The notes: generated by a model from the sequence alone, not told the origin. A stretch of 64,000 nucleotides of DNA from Bacteroidales bacterium UBA4333 (GCA_002394335.1 DGTP01000014.1:84370-148369), one strand, 5' to 3'; shown: positions 27,557 to 37,162, counted from the first letter of the stretch. Numbers and translations are program-made.

Positions 27557-28014
27557 TGGAAAAAAAGAAGAAAGACAGCTGGTGGAAGCGGATACGGTAT
27601 AAGTACCGTCTGACGCTGGAGAACGAGGACACGATGCAGGTACACTGGCATTTCCGTGTGAGTAAGCTTCGTGCCGCGCTGCTCCTGCTGTTGGTGTTTC
27701 TGATTGCGCTGGCGTTATGCTCGACGCTGATCCTCTATACACCTATCCGCACTATTCTGCCGGGTACGGTGACAGAGGACGAACGCCGGTATCTGCTCGA
27801 CGAGACCATGCGTCTGGACTCGATGCAACGCGCCGTAGAGCGGCAGAGCCAGTATCTGGAAGGTATCCGAAAGGCTCTCTCCGGACAGGATCAGAAAGAC
27901 TCGACACCTCCGCTGGACTCCATGAGGATTCTGGAACACGAGAAACTCATTGAGCAGAAAACACCGGCTACCGAGAAGTTTGAACACACATACGAACAGA
28001 AACACAAGCAATGA
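27556..28014 (+). CDS. Single-pass membrane protein resembling the N-terminus of M23 peptidases, catalytic domain absent
   Basis: 152 residues from the ATG at 27556, whose A is the last base of the fumarase stop. The start SWWKRIRYKYRLTLENEDT, a membrane helix at about 35-58 (ALLLLLVFLIALALCSTLIL) and the segment TPIRTILPG followed by a helical stretch (LLDETMRLDSMQRAVERQ) match the non-catalytic N-terminus of Bacteroidota M23/LytM-type metallopeptidases. Those go on for another ~150 residues with HxGxD and HxH zinc motifs. Here the protein ends in a Lys/Glu-rich tail and the stop overlaps dxr (ATGA). The tidy overlap argues for a stable short gene rather than a fresh truncation. Function unknown; a membrane scaffold or decoy partner is possible. 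Confidence 0.75.
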   Translation: MEKKKKDSWWKRIRYKYRLTLENEDTMQVHWHFRVSKLRAALLLLLVFLIALALCSTLILYTPIRTILPGTVTEDERRYLLDETMRLDSMQRAVERQSQYLEGIRKALSGQDQKDSTPPLDSMRILEHEKLIEQKTPATEKFEHTYEQKHKQ

Positions 28015-29177
28015 AACAATTAGCCATCTTAGGCAGCACCGGCTCGATAGGCACCCAGACCCTGGATGTCGTCCGTCAGCACCCTGACTTGTATCAGGTT
28101 TATGCTATCTGTGCCCATCGCTCCATAGACAAACTGGTAGAGCAGGCAAAGGAGTTTAGCCCGGAAGTGGTCTGCATCGCTGACGAGAGCCTCTACGAAG
28201 AACTCGGCCGTCAGTTGTCAGCAGTCGGGTTTGAAGGCAAAATATGGGCAGGTGCAGATGCGATTGCTCAGATGGTGACGATGCCGAGCATTGATGTCGT
28301 AGTGGCAGCGATGGTAGGTTATGCAGGGCTGCGTCCTACCATGGAATCGATCAAAGCCGGTAAGACTATCGCCTTGGCAAACAAAGAGACGCTGGTGGTA
28401 GCAGGTGAGTTGATGTGCCGTCTGGCGATGGAGCACCACGCGCCGATACTGCCCGTGGATAGCGAGCACTCGGCAATATTCCAGTCCCTCGTAGGCGAGG
28501 ATGGAAACGAGATAGAGAAGATTCTGCTTACCGCAAGCGGCGGACCTTTCCGCACATTCAGTCACGAGCAGATGGAGCATGTGACGGCAGCAGACGCCCT
28601 CAAGCATCCCAACTGGGAAATGGGTGCCAAGATCACCATCGACTCGGCTTCGATGATGAACAAGGGTTTTGAAGTCATCGAAGCCAAATGGCTCTTTGGC
28701 GTGCCGGTAGAGAAGATAGAGGTGCTGGTGCACCCGCAGTCGATTGTCCACTCAGCCGTACAGTTTGCCGATGGCGCCATCAAGGCACAGCTCGGTGCTC
28801 CCGATATGCGGCTGCCGATCCAGTATGCCCTCTCTTTCCCGGAGCGTCTGGCGAGTGATTTTCCGCGTGCAGACCTTTTCGCTCTCGGACAACTGACCTT
28901 CGAGCAGCCCGACCTCAAACGCTTCCCTAATCTCGGTTTGGCATATGAGGCTACCCGTCGCGGCGGAAATATCCCGTGCGTGCTCAATGCCGCCAACGAG
29001 GTGGCTAATCTCGCCTTCCGCGAAGGACGATGCAGTTTTCTGAGAATGTCGGATATCATTGCCGAGACGATGACCCAAGCGGCGTTTATCGCCACTCCGA
29101 CCTACGAGGACTATGTGGCTACCGATGTCGCCGCACGGAGGATAGCAGAAGAACTAGTAATCAGCAACAAGAAATAA
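28011..29177 (+). CDS. dxr: 1-deoxy-D-xylulose 5-phosphate reductoisomerase
   Basis: NADPH-dependent enzyme of the MEP isoprenoid pathway converting DXP to MEP, 388 residues as usual. The NADPH-binding start is GSTGSIGTQTLDVVRQ; other conserved pieces are ALANKETLVVAGELM, the metal/substrate region PVDSEHSAIFQ, TASGGPFR and MGAKITIDSASMMNKGFE. The ATG overlaps the upstream stop by 4 nt and rseP begins 4 nt after the stop, a pairing common in bacteria. Confidence 0.97.
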   Translation: MKQLAILGSTGSIGTQTLDVVRQHPDLYQVYAICAHRSIDKLVEQAKEFSPEVVCIADESLYEELGRQLSAVGFEGKIWAGADAIAQMVTMPSIDVVVAAMVGYAGLRPTMESIKAGKTIALANKETLVVAGELMCRLAMEHHAPILPVDSEHSAIFQSLVGEDGNEIEKILLTASGGPFRTFSHEQMEHVTAADALKHPNWEMGAKITIDSASMMNKGFEVIEAKWLFGVPVEKIEVLVHPQSIVHSAVQFADGAIKAQLGAPDMRLPIQYALSFPERLASDFPRADLFALGQLTFEQPDLKRFPNLGLAYEATRRGGNIPCVLNAANEVANLAFREGRCSFLRMSDIIAETMTQAAFIATPTYEDYVATDVAARRIAEELVISNKK

Positions 29178-29181
29178 TTAT

Positions 29182-30654
29182 ATGATACAAGCACTTCAAT
29201 TGATACTGGCTTTGTCCTTTCTGGTGTTGATACACGAGTTTGGACATTTCACTTTCGCCAAAATATTCCATGTACGAGTGGAGAAGTTCTATATGTTCTT
29301 CAATCCATGGATCAGTCTCTTCAAGATGAAGAAATTCAACGGCAAATGGCATTTCCGGTTCTTCTCGAAGAACGAGGAAGATCTTGCACCGGATACGGAT
29401 CTCACGACCCTTCCTGAAGACGACTGGCGCCGCTATCCGGACAATACAGAGTGGGGTATAGGCTGGCTGCCATTCGGCGGCTACTGCGCCATCGGCGGCA
29501 TGGTGGACGAAACCCATAAATCCGAGGATCTGGCGGCTGAACCCCAACCATGGGAGTTCCGCTCCAAACCCGCTTGGCAGCGGTTCTTTATCATCCTCGG
29601 CGGTATATTGGTTAATTTCATTGCAGCGATGGTGATCTTCTCGATGATCATCTGGAGCTGGGGAACGGATACCCTGCCGCTCAAGAATGTGACGGACGGA
29701 CTCTACTATTCCCAGGAACTGCTTCATGAGGGTTTCCGCCAGCATGACCAGATCCTTTCCATTGACGGCGAAGAACCCGAAGAATTGGCAGATATTGTCC
29801 AGTGGGTGGTACTTGAGGGGAAACGCAATGTGGTTGTCCTCCGTGGACAAGACACCGTCCGTTTGACGATGTCGGAGGATTTAGGTACACGCTGTCTGGC
29901 TGTCATCAACGAGAACGACCGCATCGAGCGGGAGAAAGAGCGCCAGGATAACCAATACCAGCGTTCGCGTTATGTTCTGATTCAGGAGTATGTGCCATTC
30001 GTGGTGGATTCGGTTCTGCCAGGAAACGTGGCAGACCTCGCAGGTCTGCAGCGCGGCGACAGCATCGTCAGCATCGACAGCGTCAAGACCGACTGTCAGG
30101 CACTGGTGCAGCTGGAACTGAAAAAACATCCGCTCGACAGCATCACTATCGGCTATTACCGAAACGGAGAGTATCGGACAGCTGCCGCTTTTGTAGGCGA
30201 CCAGTGCAAACTGGGCGTGGTGATGAAGGATAAGACGCAGTTCTATCAAGTCGTTCATACCGACTACAGCTTCCTGGAGGCTGTTCCGGCAGGTATAGCA
30301 CACGGATGGGAGACTCTGGAGAACTACGTGGGACAGATGCGTATCATCTTTACCAAAGAGGGTGCACGTTCTGTAGGCGGCTTCGGCGCTATCGGCAGTA
30401 TGTTCCCGCCTGTATGGAACTGGTACGCGTTCTGGTACATGACCGCGTTCCTGTCGCTCATTCTGGCATTTATGAACTTCCTGCCCATCCCTGCCTTGGA
30501 TGGCGGATATATACTCTTCCTGATTGTAGAGATGATCACCCGGCGCAAACCCTCCGACAAGTTCTTAGAGACAGCTAACCAAGTGGGCTTCTGGCTCTTA
30601 TTGGCATTGCTGATCTTCGCTAACGGAAATGATATTCTGCGATTCTTCTTCTAA
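29182..30654 (+). CDS. rseP: RseP-type intramembrane zinc metalloprotease (site-2 protease)
   Basis: 490-residue inner-membrane protease. Zinc motif HEFGH at residues 18-22 in the first membrane helix, the second catalytic motif LPIPALDGG in a late helix, and one or two PDZ domains between (PGNVADLAGLQRGDSIVSID; GFRQHDQILSIDGEEP). It cuts membrane-embedded anti-sigma factors or signal-peptide remnants. It directly follows dxr as in many bacteria. A 23-nt gap separates it from the TonB-receptor gene. Confidence 0.93.
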   Translation: MIQALQLILALSFLVLIHEFGHFTFAKIFHVRVEKFYMFFNPWISLFKMKKFNGKWHFRFFSKNEEDLAPDTDLTTLPEDDWRRYPDNTEWGIGWLPFGGYCAIGGMVDETHKSEDLAAEPQPWEFRSKPAWQRFFIILGGILVNFIAAMVIFSMIIWSWGTDTLPLKNVTDGLYYSQELLHEGFRQHDQILSIDGEEPEELADIVQWVVLEGKRNVVVLRGQDTVRLTMSEDLGTRCLAVINENDRIEREKERQDNQYQRSRYVLIQEYVPFVVDSVLPGNVADLAGLQRGDSIVSIDSVKTDCQALVQLELKKHPLDSITIGYYRNGEYRTAAAFVGDQCKLGVVMKDKTQFYQVVHTDYSFLEAVPAGIAHGWETLENYVGQMRIIFTKEGARSVGGFGAIGSMFPPVWNWYAFWYMTAFLSLILAFMNFLPIPALDGGYILFLIVEMITRRKPSDKFLETANQVGFWLLLALLIFANGNDILRFFF

Positions 30655-30677
30655 GAGTAGAACAACGCACATATCAT

Positions 30678-33110
30678 ATGAAAAAAGGCTTAGCCATATT
30701 ACTGTATCTTCTTCCGCTGGTAGCATTCGCCAAGAACCCGACTGTCAGCGGTTATGTAACAGATGCCAAAACCGGCGAGCGCCTGATAGGTGCCACCGTA
30801 GTGGATCTCCTCTCAGGAGCCGGTACGGTAACGAATGTGCACGGATTCTACTCTCTCTCTCTCCCCTCCGGAGAAATCCGTCTGCAGGCGGGCTATGTGG
30901 GGTACGAGCACAGTACGGTTTCGCCTTTCGTTCTGCAGAAAGACACCCTTGTCGAACTGCAGATCACTTCCTCTAATATGTTAGGCGAAGTGGTGGTGGA
31001 GGGACAGCAGTCAATATCCGGCGTACATTCGGTGCAGATGTCGGCTGTCGAAGTGCCGGTGACACAGATCAAGGCTATTCCTGCCATCGGGGGAGAAGTG
31101 GATGTGCTCAAGGCTATCCAACTGCTGCCCGGTGTGCAATCGGGATCTGAAGGTTCGGCAGGCATGTATGTGCGTGGCGGCGGACCGGACGAGAACCTGA
31201 TTATGCTGGACGGCGTGCCGTTGTATTCGGTCAATCACATGTTGGGTTTCTTCTCGGTATTCAATGCGGATGCCGTCAAGAATGTGACACTCTACGAGGG
31301 TAATTTCCCCGCGCGTTACGGCGGACGATTGTCATCCATCATCGATGTGAGGCAGAAAGACGGCGACGCATACGGCTATCACGGAAATCTGACTGTCGGC
31401 TTGGTATCGACAAAACTCAGTGCTGAAGGTCCTATATACTGGAAGAAGGAAGACTACCGGAAGTACCGCAACCATGAGACTGTCAAAGGGCAGACAACTT
31501 TCAATATCTCCGCCCGAAGGACTCTGTATGACCTCTTTATGGCACCGATTGCCGCTATCGTTACATCCAGAGAGACAGATGGCGAAGAAGTGACTACCGG
31601 GGGGTACTATTTCTACGATGTGAATGCCAAACTGACTCACACTTTCTCGGAAAACGACAAGTTGAGCGGTTCGTTCTATATCGGCGATGATGTCATCTAT
31701 GCTCGTCTTCGCGAACGTGGAGATAAGGAGACCGACAACTCTTACATGCGTATGCGCTACAACTGGGGCAACCTCTTCGCGGCAGTCAACTACGAGCACC
31801 GGTTCTCCGGCCGGTTGTATAATACCAGCCAAGTCAGTTACACCCGGTATAAATACAAATTAGGTGTGGCCAGTGTGATGAATGGTAAAAAGTCGCACGA
31901 AAGAAACGAGATCGGTTTGGAGTACGACTCCTATATCATGGATCTGATGGCGCAAACCAATTTCGAATGGCGTCCCAACACCAGACACGAGGTGCATTTC
32001 GGCGGCAGCTACACCTATCACATTTTCCGTCCGCAAGTGGGAAGGGTAGATGCCATATCCCTCTCCGACAGCACTGAGTCGAAGATTGACACGACCTTCT
32101 CTGTCGGCGGTACCAACCATACGCACGAAGCCAGCCTGTATATTGAGGATACTTATACGCCTTGCCGCTGGTTTAAGATGAATATCGGTCTGCATGCCGG
32201 CTTGTATCATACCGATAACACAACGTATCCTTCTATTGAACCGCGCGTGGGATTCCGCTTCTTGCCATACAAAGACTTGGCGCTCAAACTCAGTTATGCC
32301 TACATGTCCCAGTACGTGCATATGCTTTCCAACAGTTCCGTGTCGCTGCCGACAGATCTCTGGGTGCCTGTCACCGCCAAGATTCCTCCGATGCGGTCGA
32401 TGCAGGTGGCGGCAGGTATTACCTATAACATCCTTGATCAGGTAGAGTTGTCTGTTGAGGGGTACTACAAACGGATGATCAATCTTCTGGAGTACAAGGA
32501 CGGAGCATCTTATATGAGCGGTAAGAACTGGCAGGAACAGGTGGCAGTAGGTAATGGCTGGAGTTATGGCGTGCAGTTCTTGGCACAGCGCAAAATGGGT
32601 CCAGTGACCGGTTGGATAGGATATACATGGAGCCGCACCATGAGGCAGTTTGACCAAGAGGGACAGATGATCAATTTCGGAAGACCTTTTCATGCCAAAT
32701 ATGACCGCGAGCATGACCTGAGTATCACCCTCCAGTACCAGATCAACAAGAAATGGGACATCGCCGCTACTTTTGTCTATGGCACCGGTACACGAGGTAC
32801 AATCGGACTCCAGAAATACGATGACTGGCTTTATAACAACATGTTCACCTCCCGTACAAACACCTCTACCGTCAATTTCATCAGCGAGCGCAACAACTAC
32901 AAGATGCCGGACTACCACCGTCTCGACCTCGGTGCAACCTGCCATCTGCCGGACAAGAAACATAAGGATTGGGAGCATATTCTGAATATGTCGGTATATA
33001 ATGTGTATTGCAATTTTAACCCCTTCCTGGTTTATCCCAGCGGGAATAAGTTATACAAGCTGAGTCTCTTTCCGATCTTGCCGAGTTTGAGTTATACCTT
33101 TAAGTTCTGA
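30678..33110 (+). CDS. TonB-dependent receptor with N-terminal regulatory-like domain
   Basis: 810 residues: signal peptide 1-18 (LLYLLPLVAFAK), a carboxypeptidase-like domain (VSGYVTDAKTGERLIGATVV), plug domain (VRGGGPDENLIMLDGVPLY, GGRLSSIIDVRQKDG) and a barrel ending in LSYTFKF with a terminal aromatic. It lacks the SusC signature GYG-KK and has no SusD next to it; instead the DUF4249 lipoprotein follows after 5 nt. This receptor plus DUF4249 pairing recurs across Bacteroidota with unknown ligand. Not obviously siderophore-type. Confidence 0.92.
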   Translation: MKKGLAILLYLLPLVAFAKNPTVSGYVTDAKTGERLIGATVVDLLSGAGTVTNVHGFYSLSLPSGEIRLQAGYVGYEHSTVSPFVLQKDTLVELQITSSNMLGEVVVEGQQSISGVHSVQMSAVEVPVTQIKAIPAIGGEVDVLKAIQLLPGVQSGSEGSAGMYVRGGGPDENLIMLDGVPLYSVNHMLGFFSVFNADAVKNVTLYEGNFPARYGGRLSSIIDVRQKDGDAYGYHGNLTVGLVSTKLSAEGPIYWKKEDYRKYRNHETVKGQTTFNISARRTLYDLFMAPIAAIVTSRETDGEEVTTGGYYFYDVNAKLTHTFSENDKLSGSFYIGDDVIYARLRERGDKETDNSYMRMRYNWGNLFAAVNYEHRFSGRLYNTSQVSYTRYKYKLGVASVMNGKKSHERNEIGLEYDSYIMDLMAQTNFEWRPNTRHEVHFGGSYTYHIFRPQVGRVDAISLSDSTESKIDTTFSVGGTNHTHEASLYIEDTYTPCRWFKMNIGLHAGLYHTDNTTYPSIEPRVGFRFLPYKDLALKLSYAYMSQYVHMLSNSSVSLPTDLWVPVTAKIPPMRSMQVAAGITYNILDQVELSVEGYYKRMINLLEYKDGASYMSGKNWQEQVAVGNGWSYGVQFLAQRKMGPVTGWIGYTWSRTMRQFDQEGQMINFGRPFHAKYDREHDLSITLQYQINKKWDIAATFVYGTGTRGTIGLQKYDDWLYNNMFTSRTNTSTVNFISERNNYKMPDYHRLDLGATCHLPDKKHKDWEHILNMSVYNVYCNFNPFLVYPSGNKLYKLSLFPILPSLSYTFKF

Positions 33111-33115
33111 GTCCG

Positions 33116-34147
33116 ATGAAACGAATACTATATATTATCCTGCCGTTCCTTCTGTTCGCTTCCTGCGAGCGTGAAATACCGTATAACGGCGAGTATGAGG
33201 ATGCCAAACTCGTGGTGGAGGCATATGCTTGCGCCGGTGTGGACTCGCTTACCTGTTTTGTGGGAAGGTCCTATTTCTTTCTGGATTCCAAACCCCAAAA
33301 CCCGGAGGTGCCGGATGACGTTACAATCACCCTCTCTGCTTCTTCCGGCGGATATGATATTTTGAGCGACTCGGTTGCGGAACGGGTACATTACCTCAAA
33401 CTGTCCCGTCCGCTTCTGGCAGGCGACACATTGCGTCTGACAGTCTCACAACCGCAGTACGGAACGGCTGAGGCTCAAGAGATTCTTGTGCCGGACTACA
33501 AGCCGCAAGTGCTCTCTACCCAATGGGATAAATCCACCACGCCAAACGAGAATTTCTATCGTGTCAAAGTGCGCCTGCCACAGTATATATCCCCGGAAGC
33601 GTTCATCTCTGTTTCCGGCAAACTGTATGTCACCCAGACAAATATCATCTCCCGTCTCGGCAGTGACGGTTCTTTTGTCCGGATAGATACTCTCGTCCAG
33701 CATCGTGCATTGCCCGATCTCCAGTCAGCAGATGAGATGTTTGCCGGTCTGGGCAATACCTACTACAATAATTCCGGAGCATATGTAGCTTCTCCCACGT
33801 TGCTTTTCCGAGCCAACAACCCAAACCGGGAAGTGGAGTTCTTTTTTCCTGTCAGCCGGGCATATGACTCTATAAGAGAAGCGGGAGATACCATCATCTA
33901 CTCCACTTACAGCATAGACTCCTGCGTTATAGCGTTCACCATGAACAGTGAGGCATACGACCTCTATGAGGCCTCGATGGAGGCTTATCGGGGACTGAAC
34001 CGCAGCAATAGCGAAGAGTTCGATCTCGGCGCGGCTCTCTCCGGTATGATAGGTGTCGAGGAACCGGCTCCGCTATATTGTAACATTACCAATGGTTTGG
34101 GCGTCTTCATCACCCAGACAAGAACAACGATACTATTAAAAGAATAA
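33116..34147 (+). CDS. DUF4249-family lipoprotein
   Basis: 343 residues, lipobox LLFASCERE (Cys17), then the DUF4249 layout: KLVVEAYACAGVDSLTCFVGRS near the start, beta-rich middle (VTLSASSGGYDI-like and DTLRLTVSQPQYGTAEA) and a C-terminal part ending with a short strand at GLGVFITQTRTTI. It probably sits in the outer membrane as partner of the preceding TonB receptor, comparable to SusD for SusC. Function of the family is not established. Confidence 0.82.
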   Translation: MKRILYIILPFLLFASCEREIPYNGEYEDAKLVVEAYACAGVDSLTCFVGRSYFFLDSKPQNPEVPDDVTITLSASSGGYDILSDSVAERVHYLKLSRPLLAGDTLRLTVSQPQYGTAEAQEILVPDYKPQVLSTQWDKSTTPNENFYRVKVRLPQYISPEAFISVSGKLYVTQTNIISRLGSDGSFVRIDTLVQHRALPDLQSADEMFAGLGNTYYNNSGAYVASPTLLFRANNPNREVEFFFPVSRAYDSIREAGDTIIYSTYSIDSCVIAFTMNSEAYDLYEASMEAYRGLNRSNSEEFDLGAALSGMIGVEEPAPLYCNITNGLGVFITQTRTTILLKE

Positions 34148-34155
34148 ATACACTA

Positions 34156-34671
34156 ATGGACTATTTTGTACACGAGTCGTCCTACGTGGACGAAGGATGC
34201 CAAATCGGCAAGGGCACCAAAATATGGCATTTCAGCCATATTATGTCGGGCTGCACGATAGGCGAAGACTGTAATATCGGTCAGAATGTAGTCATCTCGC
34301 CCGACGTAGTATTGGGGCGTAACTGCAAGATCCAGAATAACGTCTCGGTCTATACCGGTGTGCGCTGTGAGGATGATGTTTTTCTTGGTCCCTCGATGGT
34401 TTTTACCAATGTGATCAACCCCCGTGCAGCCGTCAGCCGTAAGGACGAATACCGCCCGACAATCATTCACCGTGGTGCCTCCGTCGGCGCGAATGCCACT
34501 ATTGTCTGTGGCAATGAGTTAGGCGAGTATTGCCTCATCGGAGCCGGTTCGGTGGTGACCAAGGATGTGCCGCCATATGCTTTGATGGTAGGCAATCCCG
34601 CACGCCAAACAGGGTGGGTTAATGCCCATGGAGACAAGTGCGCTTCCCTTGAAGAAGCGATGAAAGGATAA
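34156..34671 (+). CDS. Left-handed beta-helix N-acetyltransferase, WbpD/WlbB type
   Basis: 171 residues made of hexapeptide repeats (IGKGTKIWHFSHI, IGEDCNIGQNVVI, LGRNCKIQNNVSV, VFLGPSMVFTNVINPRAAV, VGANATIVCG, LIGAGSVVTKDVPPYALMVG). The VFTNVINPRA and KDEYRPTIIHRGASVGANATI segments are diagnostic of WbpD/WlbB enzymes, which acetylate the 3-amino group of UDP-GlcNAc3NA using acetyl-CoA. The product belongs to the pathway to UDP-GlcNAc(3NAc)A and its mannuronic epimer. A WbpB-type dehydrogenase of the same route lies 10 kb away (44315); the aminotransferase step is not seen in the window. Confidence 0.87.
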   Translation: MDYFVHESSYVDEGCQIGKGTKIWHFSHIMSGCTIGEDCNIGQNVVISPDVVLGRNCKIQNNVSVYTGVRCEDDVFLGPSMVFTNVINPRAAVSRKDEYRPTIIHRGASVGANATIVCGNELGEYCLIGAGSVVTKDVPPYALMVGNPARQTGWVNAHGDKCASLEEAMKG

Positions 34672-34692
34672 ATTTGATATTTGAGATTTAGT

Positions 34693-35142
34693 ATGATACA
34701 GAGAATACAAACCCTTTATTTACTTTTGGTAGTGGCTTTGGGAGTCACATTGTGCTTTATGCCCGCAGTGGAGTTATATACCCTGACTCCGCCTAACCAA
34801 GTCTTCACCCTCGGCATGGTTTCCGACGTGCCTGCTGTTAGCGGCACTTGGGTGCTTTCTCTCACAACGGTACTTATCCCGGTGCTTGCACTGGCGGATA
34901 TCTTTCTGTTCAAGAAGCGAATCCTCCAGGCGCGCCTCAATATCTTCCAGGTATGTCTTTGTGCCGGATACTACGCTATTATAGGCACCTTTGTCTGGTT
35001 TGCAAAGATGAACCTCAATGTGGACTGGCATGTCACTTTCTGGGCTGCAATACCGCTTATCTGTCTGGTGCTGACCCTGATGGCTACGCGCCGGATACTG
35101 AAGGATGAGGCACTCGTACGGGCAGCAGACCGCTTACGTTAA
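34693..35142 (+). CDS. DUF4293-family membrane protein
   Basis: 149 residues with four membrane helices (TLYLLLVVALGVTLCFMPAV; WVLSLTTVLIPVLALADIFLF; LCAGYYAIIGTFVWFAKM; VTFWAAIPLICLVLTLMATRR). The opening MIQRIQTLYLLL and closing RRILKDEALVRAADRLR are typical of DUF4293, a Bacteroidota family of unknown role. The ATG at 34693 is preferred over the TTG 12 nt upstream because MIQRIQT is the family start. The conserved end facing the cytoplasm suggests interaction with a soluble partner. Confidence 0.85.
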   Translation: MIQRIQTLYLLLVVALGVTLCFMPAVELYTLTPPNQVFTLGMVSDVPAVSGTWVLSLTTVLIPVLALADIFLFKKRILQARLNIFQVCLCAGYYAIIGTFVWFAKMNLNVDWHVTFWAAIPLICLVLTLMATRRILKDEALVRAADRLR

Positions 35143-35160
35143 ACCATAATACAAGGTTAT

Positions 35161-36168
35161 ATGATTTTATTACAAGAATTAGGTATTACGCCTGAAGAGG
35201 CTGCTGAGAAGGCCCAGAAACTTTCTCCTGACTCGGTGCACCAGGCTGTGCAGACGGTAATCCAGCAAGTGCAGACCAACCCCGAAGGCTTCTGGCACTC
35301 GGCATTGCAGGATCTGACCACTTTCGGACTCAAGGTAGTGGCTGCGCTACTTATCTATTTTGTGGGTTCGTGGATCATCCGGTATATCAAACGTCTGATC
35401 ATCCGTCTCTTTGAGCGTCGCAAGACCGAGCGTACCTTGGCGTCGTTCGTCTCCTCGCTGGTGTCGATCACGCTTACGGTGATGCTCATTATTGCGACCA
35501 TAGGTACCCTCGGTGTGGATACCACCTCTTTTGCCGCATTGCTCACCGCCGGCGGTATGGCTTTAGGTATGGCGCTGTCGGGTACCGTGCAGAACTTCGC
35601 CGGAGGAATAATGCTTCTTATCTTCCGCCCGTTCAAGTCCGGCGACTATATCAAGGCACAGGGGGAAGAGGGTTTTGTGATAGAGGTTTCGATTGTCTCT
35701 ACCAAGATCCTTACTTACGGCAACAAGGTTGTGATCCTGCCTAACGGAAACCTCTTTACCGGTAATATAGAGAATATATCGGGTCAGGGCGTACTGCGTC
35801 TGGAGTGGCCGGTGAGTGTGGACTACGGCGTGGATGCCGCGGCGTGCAAGCAGACGATTCTGGAGATCATGAAGTCCGATCCGCGCATCCTTTCCAACGA
35901 GACCTATCCGCCGCATACCGAGAAATCCAAAGGGCAAAAGAAAACACCTCTGGTAGATCCCGAAGGTGTCCGTAAAATCAGTTATGATCCCGTAGTAGTG
36001 CTTGACACGCTCAACTCCAATGATATCACTTTCCTTGCGCGAGGATGGGTGCATACCTCGGACTATTGGGGCGTCAAATATGACCTGACCGAGCGTTTCT
36101 ATACAGAACTCCCGCCGAAGGGCTTTACTTTTGCTTATCCTCACATGGATGTGCAGATAAGGAGTTAA
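35161..36168 (+). CDS. MscS-family mechanosensitive channel
   Basis: 335 residues. Three N-terminal helices ending in the pore-lining TM3 (FAALLTAGGMALGMALSGTV, Gly/Ala rich), followed by the conserved beta-domain PFKSGDYIKAQGEEGFVIEV and NGNLFTGNIENIS, then an alpha/beta C-terminal domain with an insertion of about 25 residues (KSKGQKKTPLVDPEGVRK) not usual in E. coli MscS. The channel opens under membrane tension to release osmolytes. Its last 44 nt overlap the convergent rlmN gene. Confidence 0.92.
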   Translation: MILLQELGITPEEAAEKAQKLSPDSVHQAVQTVIQQVQTNPEGFWHSALQDLTTFGLKVVAALLIYFVGSWIIRYIKRLIIRLFERRKTERTLASFVSSLVSITLTVMLIIATIGTLGVDTTSFAALLTAGGMALGMALSGTVQNFAGGIMLLIFRPFKSGDYIKAQGEEGFVIEVSIVSTKILTYGNKVVILPNGNLFTGNIENISGQGVLRLEWPVSVDYGVDAAACKQTILEIMKSDPRILSNETYPPHTEKSKGQKKTPLVDPEGVRKISYDPVVVLDTLNSNDITFLARGWVHTSDYWGVKYDLTERFYTELPPKGFTFAYPHMDVQIRS

Positions 36169-37162
36169 CCAACATTCCGCAGGCGGCGAGAATATCCTCG
36201 CCGCGACTGCGGCGGATGGTAGTGGTGATACCTTTCTCTGTGAGGTAGTCTCTGAGCCAGACCATTTGTTTTTCATCCGAGGGTTTGAACGCCTGATCAA
36301 CGCCGGCGTGGAAGCGTATGAGGTTGATCCTGCAGTTCAGTCCCCTAAGCACTCTGACCAGTTCTTTTCCGTGGCGTACAGTGTCGTTCTGACCTCCAAA
36401 ACAGATATACTCAAAACTCAGTCGCCGCTGGTGCCCCCAGTCGTACTGACGGAGCAGCTGGATCACTTGCTCCAGCGGATTGCTATGCTCTATGGGCATG
36501 ATCTCTTTGCGCTCCACGGCAAAGGGGTTATGCAACGATATAGCCAAGTGGCACTCGCTTTCTTCCAAGAAGCGGCGGAGACCTTTGGTGTAGCCCACGC
36601 TCGATACTGTGATCCGGTGCGGACTCCAGCCGCACCCCCAGTCGGCGCACATGGTCTCTAATGACCGTAAGACCTCGTCGATATTATCCATCGGTTCCCC
36701 CTCGCCCATATAGACGAGGTTGGTCAGCTGCTCACTTTCCGGAATAGAGAAAATCTGGTTGAGTATCTCGCCTGCCGGCAGATGCCCGTGAAAACCGAGC
36801 GTGCCTGTCATGCAGAACTTGCATCCCATCTTGCATCCGGCTTGCGTGGATACACACAGTGTGGCGCGATCCTCCTCCGGCAGAAAAACAGTCTCGATAT
36901 ACTGTTTGTCCCCCACCTCAAAGAGATATTTCTTGGTTCCGTCCACCGACTCGGCGTGCGCGACAGGATCATGTCTGCCAATGGTGTACAGGGTCTTCAA
37001 CGCCTCTCTGCCTTTGAGGGATATATTGGTCATCTCGTCAAAGCTTTTGGCACGCCGCTTGTACAGCCATTCAGCCAGCTGTTTTCCTGCAAAACGAGGC
37101 AGCCCCACTGACAGGGCTACCTCTTGCAGTTCCATGATTGTTTTGCCCAGAAGGCTTACCAT
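36125..37162 (-). CDS. rlmN: Dual-specificity rRNA/tRNA adenine-C2 methyltransferase RlmN
   Basis: Radical-SAM methylase modifying A2503 of 23S rRNA and A37 of some tRNAs, 345 residues. The cluster motif is CKMGCKFCMTGTLGF; other conserved pieces are NLVYMGEGEPMDN, ITVSSVGYTKGL and LAISLHNPF, with the catalytic cysteine near the C-terminus in ILAACGML. The ATG at 37162 gives the family start SLLGKTIMELQEVALSVGLP and overlaps the glyA stop by 7 nt. The 3' end overlaps mscS on the other strand by 44 nt. The sequence lacks features of Cfr-type resistance variants. Confidence 0.95.
   Translation of the reverse strand: MVSLLGKTIMELQEVALSVGLPRFAGKQLAEWLYKRRAKSFDEMTNISLKGREALKTLYTIGRHDPVAHAESVDGTKKYLFEVGDKQYIETVFLPEEDRATLCVSTQAGCKMGCKFCMTGTLGFHGHLPAGEILNQIFSIPESEQLTNLVYMGEGEPMDNIDEVLRSLETMCADWGCGWSPHRITVSSVGYTKGLRRFLEESECHLAISLHNPFAVERKEIMPIEHSNPLEQVIQLLRQYDWGHQRRLSFEYICFGGQNDTVRHGKELVRVLRGLNCRINLIRFHAGVDQAFKPSDEKQMVWLRDYLTEKGITTTIRRSRGEDILAACGMLVNSLSAHPCEDKQK

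Noticed and set aside
25967..27742. Long minus-strand ORF of 591 codons opposite fumarase
   Set aside because: Shadow caused by codon bias; the plus strand encodes a full-length class I fumarase.
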